NCBI RefSeq assembly: GCF_049727805.1
Contig: NZ_JBCNYA010000012.1
Coordinates: forward strand, 1-64,000
Reading direction: 5' to 3'
DNA from: Frateuria_A sp049727805
Lineage (GTDB): Bacteria > Pseudomonadota > Gammaproteobacteria > Xanthomonadales > Rhodanobacteraceae
Length of the DNA stretch: 64,000 nucleotides
The notes beneath the pieces were generated by a model, which had not been told where the DNA came from, ran no database searches, and saw only the letters and a program-made list of their open reading frames with translations. Positions 1 to 8,190 of this stretch are shown piece by piece. The stretch's first letter is position 1; every line of letters starts with the position of its first letter. The position numbers were made by a program, and so were the translations under genes.

Positions 1-57
1 GGGGCTTTAACGCGTCTTGGGGGGGGGGTGGGCGCCACCCCCCCGCCCCGCCTCTCC

Positions 58-2685
58 CTACTTGCCGCCCGCCATGCATTGCGCCACCCATTTGCGCGCC
101 GTGTCCACGCCGCTGGTATCGCCCAGGTGCGTGCGCACGCTGGCGATGATCTGCCAGTTGCGCGCACACAGCTGGCCGCGCTGCGGGCCGTTGCGCCAGG
201 ACTCCAGCGCCAGCCGCTGCGCGGCGTCGTAGTCGGTCTGCTTGAGCGCCGCCTCGGCCTGCCGGGTCAGCTGTTCAGGCGTGGACGGCGGCGTGGGTAG
301 CGGCACGTCGGCCGGCGAGGCGGCCGGCGCCGGCGCTTCCTTGGCACGCTCGGCGCGCAGCGGCGCGAGCGATTCGAACTTGGCCTGGTACTCGTCGGTG
401 ATGCGCTTGGCGTCGTCACTGGAACCGATCACGCGAGGAGTGATCAGCACGATCAGCTCGGAACGGTTGCGATGGCGGTCGGTGCTGCCGAACAGGCGCC
501 CGATCAGCGGGATGCGGTTCAAGCCGGGGATGCCGGTGTCGGTACTGCCCTCGTCCTGCCGGATCAGGCCGCCAAGCAGCACCGTCTGGCCGCTCTGCAC
601 GCCGACCTGGGTGGCGATCTCGCGCTGCTGGATGGTGTAGTTGCCGTTGGAATCCTTGTCGCCCGGCACGCTCACCTGCTGCTTGATGTTGAGGTAGACC
701 AGGCCGCCCGGATTGATCCGCGGCTGGACGTCCATGATCACGCCGGTGCTGATGTACTGCACCTGGCCGATGGTGGTCGGATCGTTGCTCGTGGTGGTTC
801 CCAGGCCGGTGGTGAAGAAGGTCTGGTTGACCGGGATCTGATCACCGGCCTGGATGTGCGCCACCTGGTTGTTCATCACCACCAGCGACGGCGCCGAGAG
901 CGTCTTGACGTTGCCCTTGGTCTCCTGCGCGTGCAGTGCGACCTGCAGGTTGTTGTTGAGGAACGAGTAGAAGAACGAATCGCCGGTGGGGTTGTAGGTC
1001 ATGCCGCCCTTGCCCAGCGCCCACTGCTGCTGGTTGCCCGGCTGGCCGGGGGTGATCCCGCCGCCGCTGTTGGGCGTGCCGCCGACCAGGCCTTCCAGGT
1101 ACCACTGCACGCCAAACTGGAACTGCCCGGTGAGCTGCACCTCCAGGATGCGCGTCTCGATCTGCACCTGCAGCGGCACCGTGTCCAGGCGCTTGATCGC
1201 GCCTTCGATCTCGGCCCACTGCGAGGGCCGCGCGCGCACCAGCAACTGGTTGTTGGCATCCACCGAGGAAATCTTAATCGAGCCGTCGGAGGAGCTGTAC
1301 TGCTGGTCGTTGGCGGCACTGGTGGCGTTGGCCAGGCCGCCGCTGTTGCCGAAGCCGCCGCCGGTCCCCGTCCCGTTGTTCAAGCCGCCGTTGCCGAAAC
1401 TGCTGCCGTTGTTGCCGAACTGGCCGCCGTTGTCCATGCCGGTGCTGTTGTCGTTGCCGCCCTTGAAGGCGCCCTGGCCGCCGGCAAGACCGCCGCTGTT
1501 ACCGAAGCTGCCGGCCGTGCTGCCCATCGAGGTGCCGTTGGCGTTGTCGGCGTTGCCCAGCGTGCCGGAATTGAGGCCCGGACCCACCTCGCCGCCGCTG
1601 CTGCCGCTCGGCGAGGCGTTGGTGTAGATCTGCGCCAGGTAGCGGGCCAGGTCGGAGGCCTTGATGTTGCGCACGTCATAGACGTAGAGCTGCGGCTCGT
1701 TGCCGCCGCCGCGGTCGATGCGTGCGATCCAGTCGCCCACTTCATCCAGGTAGTCGGGCTGCGTACTGATCACCACCAGCGCGTTGGTGCGCTCGATCGG
1801 GATGAAGCGCAGCATGCCCGCCAGCGGGCTGTCGCCCTGCTTGCCGAAGATGGCGTCCAGCTTGGGCATCAGCTCGGTCACGCTGGCCCGTTGCAGGCTG
1901 AACACGCCTACCGACATGCCCTTGAGCCAATCCACGTCGAAGGTGCGCACGGTGCGCGCGTAGTTGTCCAGTTCCTGCGGCGTGCCGGCCAGCACCAGCA
2001 GGTTGCGTGCCGGGTCGACCAGCAGGATCGAGTCGGGCCGCGCGAACGGCTTGATCAGCTTCTGCATCTGCGCCGCGGAGATGTAGTGCAGCGGGAACAG
2101 CCGTGCCTGCAGGCCGCCCTGCGGCGCGACCGCGCCGAGGCTAGGCATGACGCTGCCGGCCACCGCGTTCTTCGCCGGCAGCACCACGTAGCTGCCCTCG
2201 CGCTGGACCAGCGCGTTGCCGGTCCAGGACAGCAGCGTCTCCAGCACCGGCAGCGCCTGGCTGGCGTCGATCGGCTCGGAAGTGGAGAAGGAGATGTTGC
2301 CCTGCACGCCGGGCACGATGGTGTAGTTCTTCTTAAGGAAGTCGCCGAGGATCGCCTTGACCACCGCCTGCACCGGCTGGTTCTCGAAGTTGAAGGTGAC
2401 CGCACCCTCGCCACGAGCCGGCGGCCGCGGCCGGGCCAGCGGCTGCGGGTGGATGAACTCGCCCGTGCCGCTGGTGACCTGCGGCTGCGGGCTGGTCTGG
2501 CTTTCCGGGCCGACGTTGTTGTTGAGCGGCAACGGGGCCGGCGCGGGCTTCTCGGTGCCGGCCATGGCCTCGCGCTGCAATGCGTAGTCATCGCGCGGCT
2601 GCGGCATGCTGGAGCAGCCGACAAGCCAGACCGTCAGCGCTATCGCGCCGATCCGGGACAGACGGTGCAGGGCATTGGGGAACAT
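58..2685 (-). CDS. gspD: Type II secretion secretin GspD/XpsD (lipoprotein)
   Basis: Outer-membrane secretin that forms the exit channel of the type II secretion system. The 875-residue protein begins with a lipoprotein signal peptide whose lipobox LVGC puts the acylated cysteine at residue 24. N0/N1/N2-type domains occupy about 93-350, the secretin core about 500-755, and the signature GIPGLNRIPLIGRLF lies near 718-732. Two oddities: residues 355-463 are a Gly/Asn/Ser-rich insertion inside the periplasmic N-domains, and residues 781-875 are an alanine/proline linker plus a helical tail containing two cysteines. The start is preceded by GGAG and lies 3 bases after the gspN stop. It is the last gene of the operon, as xpsD is in Xanthomonas. 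The identification is firm; the role of the insertion is unknown. Confidence 0.97.
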   Translation of the reverse strand: MFPNALHRLSRIGAIALTVWLVGCSSMPQPRDDYALQREAMAGTEKPAPAPLPLNNNVGPESQTSPQPQVTSGTGEFIHPQPLARPRPPARGEGAVTFNFENQPVQAVVKAILGDFLKKNYTIVPGVQGNISFSTSEPIDASQALPVLETLLSWTGNALVQREGSYVVLPAKNAVAGSVMPSLGAVAPQGGLQARLFPLHYISAAQMQKLIKPFARPDSILLVDPARNLLVLAGTPQELDNYARTVRTFDVDWLKGMSVGVFSLQRASVTELMPKLDAIFGKQGDSPLAGMLRFIPIERTNALVVISTQPDYLDEVGDWIARIDRGGGNEPQLYVYDVRNIKASDLARYLAQIYTNASPSGSSGGEVGPGLNSGTLGNADNANGTSMGSTAGSFGNSGGLAGGQGAFKGGNDNSTGMDNGGQFGNNGSSFGNGGLNNGTGTGGGFGNSGGLANATSAANDQQYSSSDGSIKISSVDANNQLLVRARPSQWAEIEGAIKRLDTVPLQVQIETRILEVQLTGQFQFGVQWYLEGLVGGTPNSGGGITPGQPGNQQQWALGKGGMTYNPTGDSFFYSFLNNNLQVALHAQETKGNVKTLSAPSLVVMNNQVAHIQAGDQIPVNQTFFTTGLGTTTSNDPTTIGQVQYISTGVIMDVQPRINPGGLVYLNIKQQVSVPGDKDSNGNYTIQQREIATQVGVQSGQTVLLGGLIRQDEGSTDTGIPGLNRIPLIGRLFGSTDRHRNRSELIVLITPRVIGSSDDAKRITDEYQAKFESLAPLRAERAKEAPAPAASPADVPLPTPPSTPEQLTRQAEAALKQTDYDAAQRLALESWRNGPQRGQLCARNWQIIASVRTHLGDTSGVDTARKWVAQCMAGGK

Positions 2686-2688
2686 GGT

Positions 2689-3558
2689 TCAGCGATCTCC
2701 TTCGTTTGCCTTCGCGGCAGCCTGTTCGGCGCGGCGTTTCTCGATGGCCGCCCTGAGCTGTCGCAGGCGTTCGGCCTGGCGCTCTTCGTTGGTCATGTCC
2801 ATGCGTGCCGGACCGCCGCGCAAGGCCGAGAGCGCGGCGCCACCGGTCGGCGGTGGATTGTCCTGCTCGTCCGCGCCGCCGCTGCTTTCGGGCGTGCCCG
2901 GCCCCGGGCCGGGACCGGGCTGGTCCTGGGGATTGCCGTCCTGCTGGTCGTCGTCGCCGGGCGGCTGCAAACGATGCGAGCGGTTGATCACGCTTTCCGG
3001 CAGTTCGGGCACCGACGAGTCTTCCGCGGGGACACCACCAGGGCCCGGGCCGGGCCCGCGCACCTGGTCGATCGGCGCACCGGCCGGCAACTGCAGTTCG
3101 ACGCGGCCGCTGGAAGAGTCGAACACCGCCGAACGTGGCTTCACCTCCACCAGCGTCCAGCTGCCGTCGGGCAGCCGGGTGCCTTCGCGCACGCGCAGTT
3201 CCTGCCCGGTGTTGCCCTGGCGCTTGTTGTGCAGCAGCGCCATGCGCAGCGTGGGCGTGAGGATGATGCCGGTCAGCTGCATGTCGCCCAGTTGACCGCC
3301 ACCGCCACTGGCGGCATGCGCCACCGGCTTGCGGTCGGGGTTGAACAGCGGCTGCTGCCAGACCGCCGCGTAGCGCTCCAGCGGCACCGGCGGCGGCAGC
3401 GTGGCGGCATGTTGTGCCGGCAGCGGCGCTGGCGCGCGTGGCGCCGCCCAGTGCACGCCGCGGCCGATGCCCGCCAGGAACAGCAGGAACAACAGGCCCA
3501 GCAGCAGTACTGCCGCGGCGAGCGGCGCGGTAAGCCGGCGTTGTGCGGCCGCGTTCAT
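2689..3558 (-). CDS. gspN: Type II secretion protein GspN/XpsN (GspC-like)
   Basis: Inner-membrane protein expected to link the GspL-GspM platform to the secretin. The 289-residue protein has one N-terminal membrane segment (about 12-32), a periplasmic homology region starting with the QQPLFNPDRKP type motif, a long Pro/Gly/Asp/Gln-rich low-complexity stretch, and a charged Glu/Arg/Ala-rich C-terminus. The ATG overlaps the gspM stop as ATGA. Position between gspM and gspD matches xpsN in the Xanthomonas operon. It could equally be named GspC; no separate gspC is present, so it probably fills that role. Confidence 0.85.
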   Translation of the reverse strand: MNAAAQRRLTAPLAAAVLLLGLLFLLFLAGIGRGVHWAAPRAPAPLPAQHAATLPPPVPLERYAAVWQQPLFNPDRKPVAHAASGGGGQLGDMQLTGIILTPTLRMALLHNKRQGNTGQELRVREGTRLPDGSWTLVEVKPRSAVFDSSSGRVELQLPAGAPIDQVRGPGPGPGGVPAEDSSVPELPESVINRSHRLQPPGDDDQQDGNPQDQPGPGPGPGTPESSGGADEQDNPPPTGGAALSALRGGPARMDMTNEERQAERLRQLRAAIEKRRAEQAAAKANEGDR

Positions 3559-4217
3559 GGCGCGTCCCCCGTGTCGGCACTCTCGGCGCTTGCGGCCGGT
3601 GCCGGCGCGGCGCCGCCGGGCCCGCGCGCCGGTCGCACGTAGCCGGACAGCGTGAACTGCACTTCCAGCACCGGCTGGTTGCCCTGCTGCGCGGCGACCG
3701 GGTTGCGGTAGATGCTCAGGTCGTCGACGAACAGGTAGGGCGTGCCCTGCTCCAATGCGTTGAGCACCGCCACCAGCGGCTCCATGTCGCAACGCAGGCT
3801 GATGCTCACCGCGGCCTTGCGATAGGGGCTGTTGTCGTCGTCCGGCGGATTGGGCAAGGGCATCTTCTGGGTGACCGCGCAACTGCCGCCGGCGGTTTGT
3901 GCGCCGACCGCATCGACCACGCGCTGCATCAGCCCGGCGGAGGCGGCATTGGGATCGGCTTCGGGCAGGAACGCGGCGCTGGCGGCCTGGCCGGCGCCCA
4001 GCTCGGCGATGCGCTTCTGCAGCGCCGGCTTCTCGGCGATCGCCGCGGCGTAGCGGCTCTGCGTGTCGCGCAGGTCGGCCATCTGCGCATGCACCGCACG
4101 CAGCGGCGCCACGAACCACCAATGGATCAGCAGGAAGTAGACCAGCACCAGCGCCAGCACCAGCAACAGGATGGCGGCGATGCGGCTGTCGCGCGGCTTG
4201 AGCACGAGCTGCCTCAT
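3555..4217 (-). CDS. gspM: Type II secretion protein GspM
   Basis: Bitopic inner-membrane protein of the assembly platform that pairs with GspL. The 220-residue protein has a short cytoplasmic N-terminus, one membrane helix (about 12-34), a heptad-like helical stretch (about 40-75) and a ferredoxin-like periplasmic domain of the PilO/GspM type. The start overlaps the gspL stop (ATGA) and its own stop overlaps the gspN start, so it should be translated in step with both. The family call rests on topology, length and operon position more than on motifs. Confidence 0.85.
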   Translation of the reverse strand: MRQLVLKPRDSRIAAILLLVLALVLVYFLLIHWWFVAPLRAVHAQMADLRDTQSRYAAAIAEKPALQKRIAELGAGQAASAAFLPEADPNAASAGLMQRVVDAVGAQTAGGSCAVTQKMPLPNPPDDDNSPYRKAAVSISLRCDMEPLVAVLNALEQGTPYLFVDDLSIYRNPVAAQQGNQPVLEVQFTLSGYVRPARGPGGAAPAPAASAESADTGDAP

Positions 4218-5383
4218 GGCTGCTCATCCTCCGCGCTGGAACTGGCCGGCGCCGCCTGCGCGCTGCCGCCGCTCTGGCGCAGTTGCGCGACCATGTAGAA
4301 ACGCTCCTTGCCGGTGGCCGGATCGGGCTGGATGCTGCCCTGGAAATTCGGGTCGCGCACGATCTTCGAATCCTTCAGCGCGTCGATCAACGCGGCGGCC
4401 TGCGGCGCCTGGCCCTGGAAGCCGACCTGTCCGCTCGGGTCGACGCTGAGGCGCTCCAGCCAGGCGCTCTGCGGCAGGCGGCGGGTGAGGTCGAGCAGCA
4501 GGTCGAGCATGGTCACGCGGTTCTGCTTGCGCCGGACCAGGAAGCTCGCCGCGCCGGCGTTGTCCTGCAGCTCCTGGCGCAGGGCCGCGACCTGCTGCGC
4601 TTCGGCCTGCATGTCCTGCACCTGGGCCTGCATCGCCGCCAGCGCCTGCTCGCGGTTGTTGAGCCATTGCGCCAGCGCCAGCACCAGCAGCAGTACCGCC
4701 GCGCCGGCCAGCGCCAGGTTGAGCCGCTGGCGCGGATGCGTGCGGTGCGGCACCCGCGCAGGCGGCAGCAGGTTCACGCCCAGCCGGCCGGTGCTTTCGG
4801 CCACGTCCGCCGCATCGACGTGGATGCCGGCGTTTTCCAGCTCGGTCAGCAAGGGATCGAGCGTGTCGCGCGGCACCGCCACCAGTTCGGCGAAGAAGCG
4901 GCCGGTCGGCGCCGGCGCGTCCAGTTCGATCACCGCGTAGTACACCTGCTCGACGCGGAAGGGCGTCTGCCGGTCCATCTCGAAGGCACCGACCTGCTGC
5001 AGGTTGTCTGCCGCCGCGCGCGGCAGCAGCAGGCGCCGGCGCAGCACCGCCGCGGCCGGCAGCAGCAGGGCCAGGCGCAGGTCCTCGCGGTCGACCTCGC
5101 GGATCGCCGCAGCCAACGCAGCCTGCTCGATCGCCGCCTCGGTGCCGCGCGGCCATTGCGCGCGGACCTCGGTGTCGCCCGCCCGGCGCAGCTCCCAGCG
5201 CTCCTCGACCCGCTGCAGCAGATACCACTGCGCGCCGCCGCCGAACAGCCGGCCCCACGAGGCCGGCAACAGCGCGCCCAGCTCGCCGCCCCACCAGGCA
5301 AGGAAGCGCGGCAGCGGCGAGGCGCGCCAGGCGCGGCGCACGCGGTCCAGCTGCGGCCGCAGCGATTGCGTTGCGTTGGTCAT
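4214..5383 (-). CDS. gspL: Type II secretion protein GspL
   Basis: Assembly-platform protein that recruits the GspE ATPase through its cytoplasmic actin-like domain and contacts GspM in the periplasm. The 389-residue protein has a cytoplasmic region (about 1-215), one membrane segment (about 222-243), a coiled-coil stretch with repeated Gln/Ala residues, and a C-terminal PilN-like periplasmic domain (about 290-370). It overlaps gspK upstream and gspM downstream by ATGA junctions. Confidence 0.9.
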   Translation of the reverse strand: MTNATQSLRPQLDRVRRAWRASPLPRFLAWWGGELGALLPASWGRLFGGGAQWYLLQRVEERWELRRAGDTEVRAQWPRGTEAAIEQAALAAAIREVDREDLRLALLLPAAAVLRRRLLLPRAAADNLQQVGAFEMDRQTPFRVEQVYYAVIELDAPAPTGRFFAELVAVPRDTLDPLLTELENAGIHVDAADVAESTGRLGVNLLPPARVPHRTHPRQRLNLALAGAAVLLLVLALAQWLNNREQALAAMQAQVQDMQAEAQQVAALRQELQDNAGAASFLVRRKQNRVTMLDLLLDLTRRLPQSAWLERLSVDPSGQVGFQGQAPQAAALIDALKDSKIVRDPNFQGSIQPDPATGKERFYMVAQLRQSGGSAQAAPASSSAEDEQP

Positions 5384-6231
5384 TCGCGGTCACCCTCCCG
5401 CCAGTGCAACACCGCGTAGGGCTGCGCGCCCGGACGAACGCCCTGCAGGCGTACGGTGGTAAGCAGCACGGCGCGCATGCCGTCGGCCATCGTGGCCTCC
5501 GCCCGGATACTATGCGTCACTCCATTGCCGGCGAACAGGCCCGCCACGCCGGGCCGCGTGTTCTTGCGCGCCGCCAGCACCTGGGCGGCCCGCTCCGGCG
5601 TCATGCCGGGAATCGCCGCGAGCGCCAGCGGCTGGGCGGTGTTCGGATCGGGGCTTTCGCGGCCGGACCAGATGGTGATGGCCCCGGCGATCTCCCGGTA
5701 CAGCGCAGGCGTCATCCCCGCCACCTGCTGCAGTTCCTCGATGCTGAGGAACGGCGCATGGCGCGGCTTGTAGCCGTTCGCCGCGTAGACGTCGAGGCCG
5801 ACCTGGCGGCTCACGTCGAACCCGCGCCAGTCGACCACCGCGGCCGCCATCTTCTGCGCCGCATCCGGGCGCAGGCCGGCTGCACGGAACAGGCCCTGCA
5901 GCACCAGCGGCGAGGCGCTGTTGAGGTCCACCTTGCCGCCCTCGTCGACCGCGCTGACCCGGACCGTGAAGCCGTCGAAGCGGAACGTGTACGGCCGCCC
6001 GTCGGCGAGCCAGCGTTCGGCCAGCCGCGTGTCCTGCAGGCCGTAGATCGCCCGCGACAGGCCCGCCTCGGCGGCGTAGTGCGCCTGCGTCTGGGCGAAC
6101 TGGTAGCGCGCCTGCAGACCCTCGGTGCGCGCGGTCATCGCGTAGCCACCGAGCATGATCGCCAGCAGCGTGCAGGCCCACAGCACCAGCAGCAGCGCGA
6201 CGCCACGTTGCGCATGGCGGGGCGCGCTCAC
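5380..6231 (-). CDS. gspK: Minor pseudopilin GspK
   Basis: Large minor pseudopilin that caps the pseudopilus tip with GspI and GspJ. I place the start at a GTG (6231) overlapping the gspJ stop as GTGA, giving 283 residues and a short leader before RGVALLLVLW, a normal class III prepilin site. The GspK helix-hairpin-helix region follows, with DLNSAS and two PGMT(P) segments. Unlike gspH, gspI and gspJ, this gene has no repeat cassette in its 5' end. Confidence 0.9.
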   Translation of the reverse strand: MSAPRHAQRGVALLLVLWACTLLAIMLGGYAMTARTEGLQARYQFAQTQAHYAAEAGLSRAIYGLQDTRLAERWLADGRPYTFRFDGFTVRVSAVDEGGKVDLNSASPLVLQGLFRAAGLRPDAAQKMAAAVVDWRGFDVSRQVGLDVYAANGYKPRHAPFLSIEELQQVAGMTPALYREIAGAITIWSGRESPDPNTAQPLALAAIPGMTPERAAQVLAARKNTRPGVAGLFAGNGVTHSIRAEATMADGMRAVLLTTVRLQGVRPGAQPYAVLHWREGDRE

Positions 6232-7046
6232 GGCCGGCTCCAGGCGAAGCGCGGCGCGTCGGCGCCGTCGAGCATGGCGAACTGGCGCTGGTTGGCCGAG
6301 GCGTCGACGCGCAGCGGTACGGTGAGCTGCGGCCAGTAGCCGGCATCGGGCAGCTTCAGGTCGATGCGCACCAGCTGCGGCAGGTGGTCGCCGCCGGGCC
6401 AGTCGGCGCGCCACGGCCCGACGCGGCCCCGCGCATCCAGCCCGCGATACTGGAAGCGGCCTTCGCGCACGTCCTCCAGCAGCACCTGCGGCGGTCCCGC
6501 CGGCAACGGCTCGCCGCTGGGCGGCAGCAGCGCGAAGCGCACCTGCAGCCGCTGCCCACCCTTGCCGTTGTCCACCAGTTCGAGCATCTGCGCCTGCGGG
6601 CCGAGCTTGCCCAGGTAACCGGGCAAGGGGGCGACGAAGCTCATCGAACGCGCGTCGCCCTTGAAGAAGATCGGCTCGTCGTTGTCCGGGTTCTTGGCCA
6701 GTTGCGCCGTCATCGCCTGGGCCAGCTCGCTGCGCAGGAACTGCTGCGCCGAACGCACCGCGTCGAGCCGCTCCACCGCGGCAGTGCCGGCGCGCACGCT
6801 GTGCGAGGCGGTGCGGATGCCCGAATACACGCCGACCAGCAGCAGTGCCAGCAGGGCCAGTGCGGCGAGCACCTCGAGCAGGGTGAAGCCGCCGGCGCGC
6901 GAGGCGCACCGGGAATGGGGAACGCGGAACGGGGAACGGGCCGATTCACCCTGCGAACCAGGCTTCGTGCCTTGGCCGGGCAAAAATTCCCGGGTCTCTG
7001 CAACCCACGCGTTCCCGGTTTCCCGTTTTCCGTTTTCCGTACTCAT
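6228..7046 (-). CDS. gspJ: Minor pseudopilin GspJ with extended leader
   Basis: Minor pseudopilin of the pseudopilus tip. The prepilin peptidase site GG/FTLLEVLAAL is clear, but it lies after 53 residues, far longer than the usual 6-15 residue leader. The ATG at 7046 overlaps the gspI stop (ATGA), so this start fits operon-style coupling. Most of the leader is encoded by an inverted-repeat cassette, which supplies the stretch SPFRVPHSR. I see no good internal start closer to the cleavage site. The mature part (about 219 residues) is of normal GspJ length. Confidence 0.9.
   Translation of the reverse strand: MSTENGKRETGNAWVAETREFLPGQGTKPGSQGESARSPFRVPHSRCASRAGGFTLLEVLAALALLALLLVGVYSGIRTASHSVRAGTAAVERLDAVRSAQQFLRSELAQAMTAQLAKNPDNDEPIFFKGDARSMSFVAPLPGYLGKLGPQAQMLELVDNGKGGQRLQVRFALLPPSGEPLPAGPPQVLLEDVREGRFQYRGLDARGRVGPWRADWPGGDHLPQLVRIDLKLPDAGYWPQLTVPLRVDASANQRQFAMLDGADAPRFAWSRP
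6911..7039. repeat. Inverted-repeat cassette inside gspJ
   Basis: Arms built from GGGAAC/GGGAAT-type units on the plus strand at about 6911-6940 face GTTCCC/GTTTCCC-type units at about 7011-7039. The arms could fold into a long hairpin in the gspJ mRNA directly after the start codon. The centre differs from the gspH and gspI copies. The whole element is read in frame as part of the gspJ leader. Confidence 0.75.
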
Positions 7047-7612
7047 GTCCCCGCCCCTTGCGGCTGCGGTCCACCCACGCGCAACGTGCTGAACCGCGCG
7101 TTGTAGTCATGGCCCGCGCTCTTCCACATCACCTCCAGGTCGAGCCGGTAGAGCTTCAGCGGCGTGGCGGGCACGCGCGGCTGTGGACCGGCTGCCGGCG
7201 CAGTGGCCGGCGGCTGGAACGGCTGCACGTTCAGTTGCCAGCGGTAGCGCTCGTCGAAGCGACCGCTGCTGCGGCCGGTGCGGATCGGCTCCAGCACGAA
7301 GGCACTATCGAGCAGGCTGCGTGCCCACATGGCCGCCTGGGTGCGTTCGGCCGAGCGCGCCGTGAGGTTGAGCGAACTTCCCGCCACGCGCATCAGCGAT
7401 GCGAAGGTGATCGCCAGCAGCAGCACCGCGGCGATCACTTCGAGCAGGGTGAAGCCGCGGGCGCGCGTTGTGCGCCGGGAACCGGGAACGGGGAACGGGG
7501 AACGGGCTGTGTTCGCGCAAGCATCGGGCTGCATGTTCCGGGCATGCGGGAAAGCCGGGGGCGCGTTGCGTCCCAGGTTCCTGATTCCCCCTTCCCCGTG
7601 TCCCGCTCTCAC
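7043..7612 (-). CDS. gspI: Minor pseudopilin GspI with extended leader
   Basis: Minor pseudopilin of the pseudopilus tip. The cleavage site RG/FTLLEVIAAV is followed by a GspI-type body ending near residue 189. I choose the GTG at 7612, which overlaps the gspH stop as GTGA; this makes the leader exactly 53 residues, the same as in gspH and gspJ. An internal ATG at 7534 would give a 27-residue leader. The leader contains SPFPVPGSR from the repeat cassette and aligns along its length with that of gspH. Confidence 0.88.
   Translation of the reverse strand: MRAGHGEGGIRNLGRNAPPAFPHARNMQPDACANTARSPFPVPGSRRTTRARGFTLLEVIAAVLLLAITFASLMRVAGSSLNLTARSAERTQAAMWARSLLDSAFVLEPIRTGRSSGRFDERYRWQLNVQPFQPPATAPAAGPQPRVPATPLKLYRLDLEVMWKSAGHDYNARFSTLRVGGPQPQGAGT
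7477..7606. repeat. Inverted-repeat cassette inside gspI
   Basis: Plus-strand GGGAAC units at 7477-7506 face a more decayed set of TTCCCC/TCCC units at about 7571-7606. The interior shares CGATGCTTGCGC-type and GCAACGCGCCC-type segments with the gspH copy, showing that the two are paralogous. It is read in frame within the gspI leader. Confidence 0.8.
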
Positions 7613-8190
7613 GACGTCACCACGCTCACCGCGCCGGTCAGCCAGGCCACGTTGACCTGCCAGCGGCGCTCTCCGCGCTGCAGCACGATGTGGCCGCCGG
7701 TGGAGCTGCCGTCGGGGAAGAAGCGGATGCGGCCGGTGTGGTCGTCCTTCTGGTCTTCGCGCGCGCTCGTGATGGACAGGCGCATGCCCTTGGGCAATGC
7801 CACCTGCTTGCCGCCGGCGGCCTGGTAGCTGGCCGACCTGATGTCCAGCGCGAAGGTCTGCTCCTTGCCCTTGACGATCGCCTGCGCGCGGGTGGCGCGC
7901 AGCGCAGCCGCCAGTTCCACGCTGGCCGCGCGCACGCGCGCGCTGGCCAGTCCCTGGCTGACCGATACCGCCACCGCGGCCGCGGCGATGCCGATCAGCA
8001 GGATCACCGCGAGCATTTCGAGCAGGGTGAAGCCTCTGGTGCGCTGCGCACACAGGGAACGGGGAACGGGGAACGGGGAACGGGTCGGACCGGCGCAAGC
8101 ATCGGACAGCGTGCCCCGAACGTGCGCGAAGGCACGGGGCGCGTTGCGCCCGTCGTTCCCCGTTCCCCATTCCCCGTTCCCTGCTTTCAT
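7609..8190 (-). CDS. gspH: Minor pseudopilin GspH with extended leader
   Basis: Minor pseudopilin of the type II system. The ATG at 8190 overlaps the gspG stop (ATGA). The leader is again 53 residues before RG/FTLLEMLAVI, with SPFPVPRS at residues 38-45 in register with the gspI and gspJ leaders. The mature part (about 140 residues) has the hydrophobic N-terminal helix and a small C-terminal beta domain typical of GspH. Only a CTG codon lies close to the cleavage site, so a short alternative leader is unlikely. Confidence 0.9.
   Translation of the reverse strand: MKAGNGEWGTGNDGRNAPRAFAHVRGTLSDACAGPTRSPFPVPRSLCAQRTRGFTLLEMLAVILLIGIAAAAVAVSVSQGLASARVRAASVELAAALRATRAQAIVKGKEQTFALDIRSASYQAAGGKQVALPKGMRLSITSAREDQKDDHTGRIRFFPDGSSTGGHIVLQRGERRWQVNVAWLTGAVSVVTS
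8055..8182. repeat. Inverted-repeat cassette inside gspH
   Basis: This is the best-preserved copy. On the plus strand, four tandem GGGAACG-type units at 8055-8084 face the matching CGTTCCCC/ATTCCCC units at about 8154-8182, with a short palindrome GGGCGCAACGCGCCC near the second arm. In the mRNA the arms would form a strong hairpin immediately downstream of the gspH start. Confidence 0.85.

Noticed and set aside
20..48. G-run followed by a C-rich stretch as a terminator of gspD
   Set aside because: A run of nine or more G with GGCGCC in the centre can pair with CCACCCCCCCGCC, but there is no T-tract on the minus strand and the window edge is too near to judge.
472..3642. A very long open frame on the plus strand opposite gspD and gspN
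   Set aside because: It is rich in Ala, Arg, His, Gln and Val with no domain pattern, and lies exactly opposite well-supported secretion genes; such antisense frames are expected in high-GC DNA.
7477..8182. Possible CRISPR-like array from the repeated GGGAACG units
   Set aside because: Units are only 7 bp, in tandem without spacers, and arranged as facing arms inside coding sequence.
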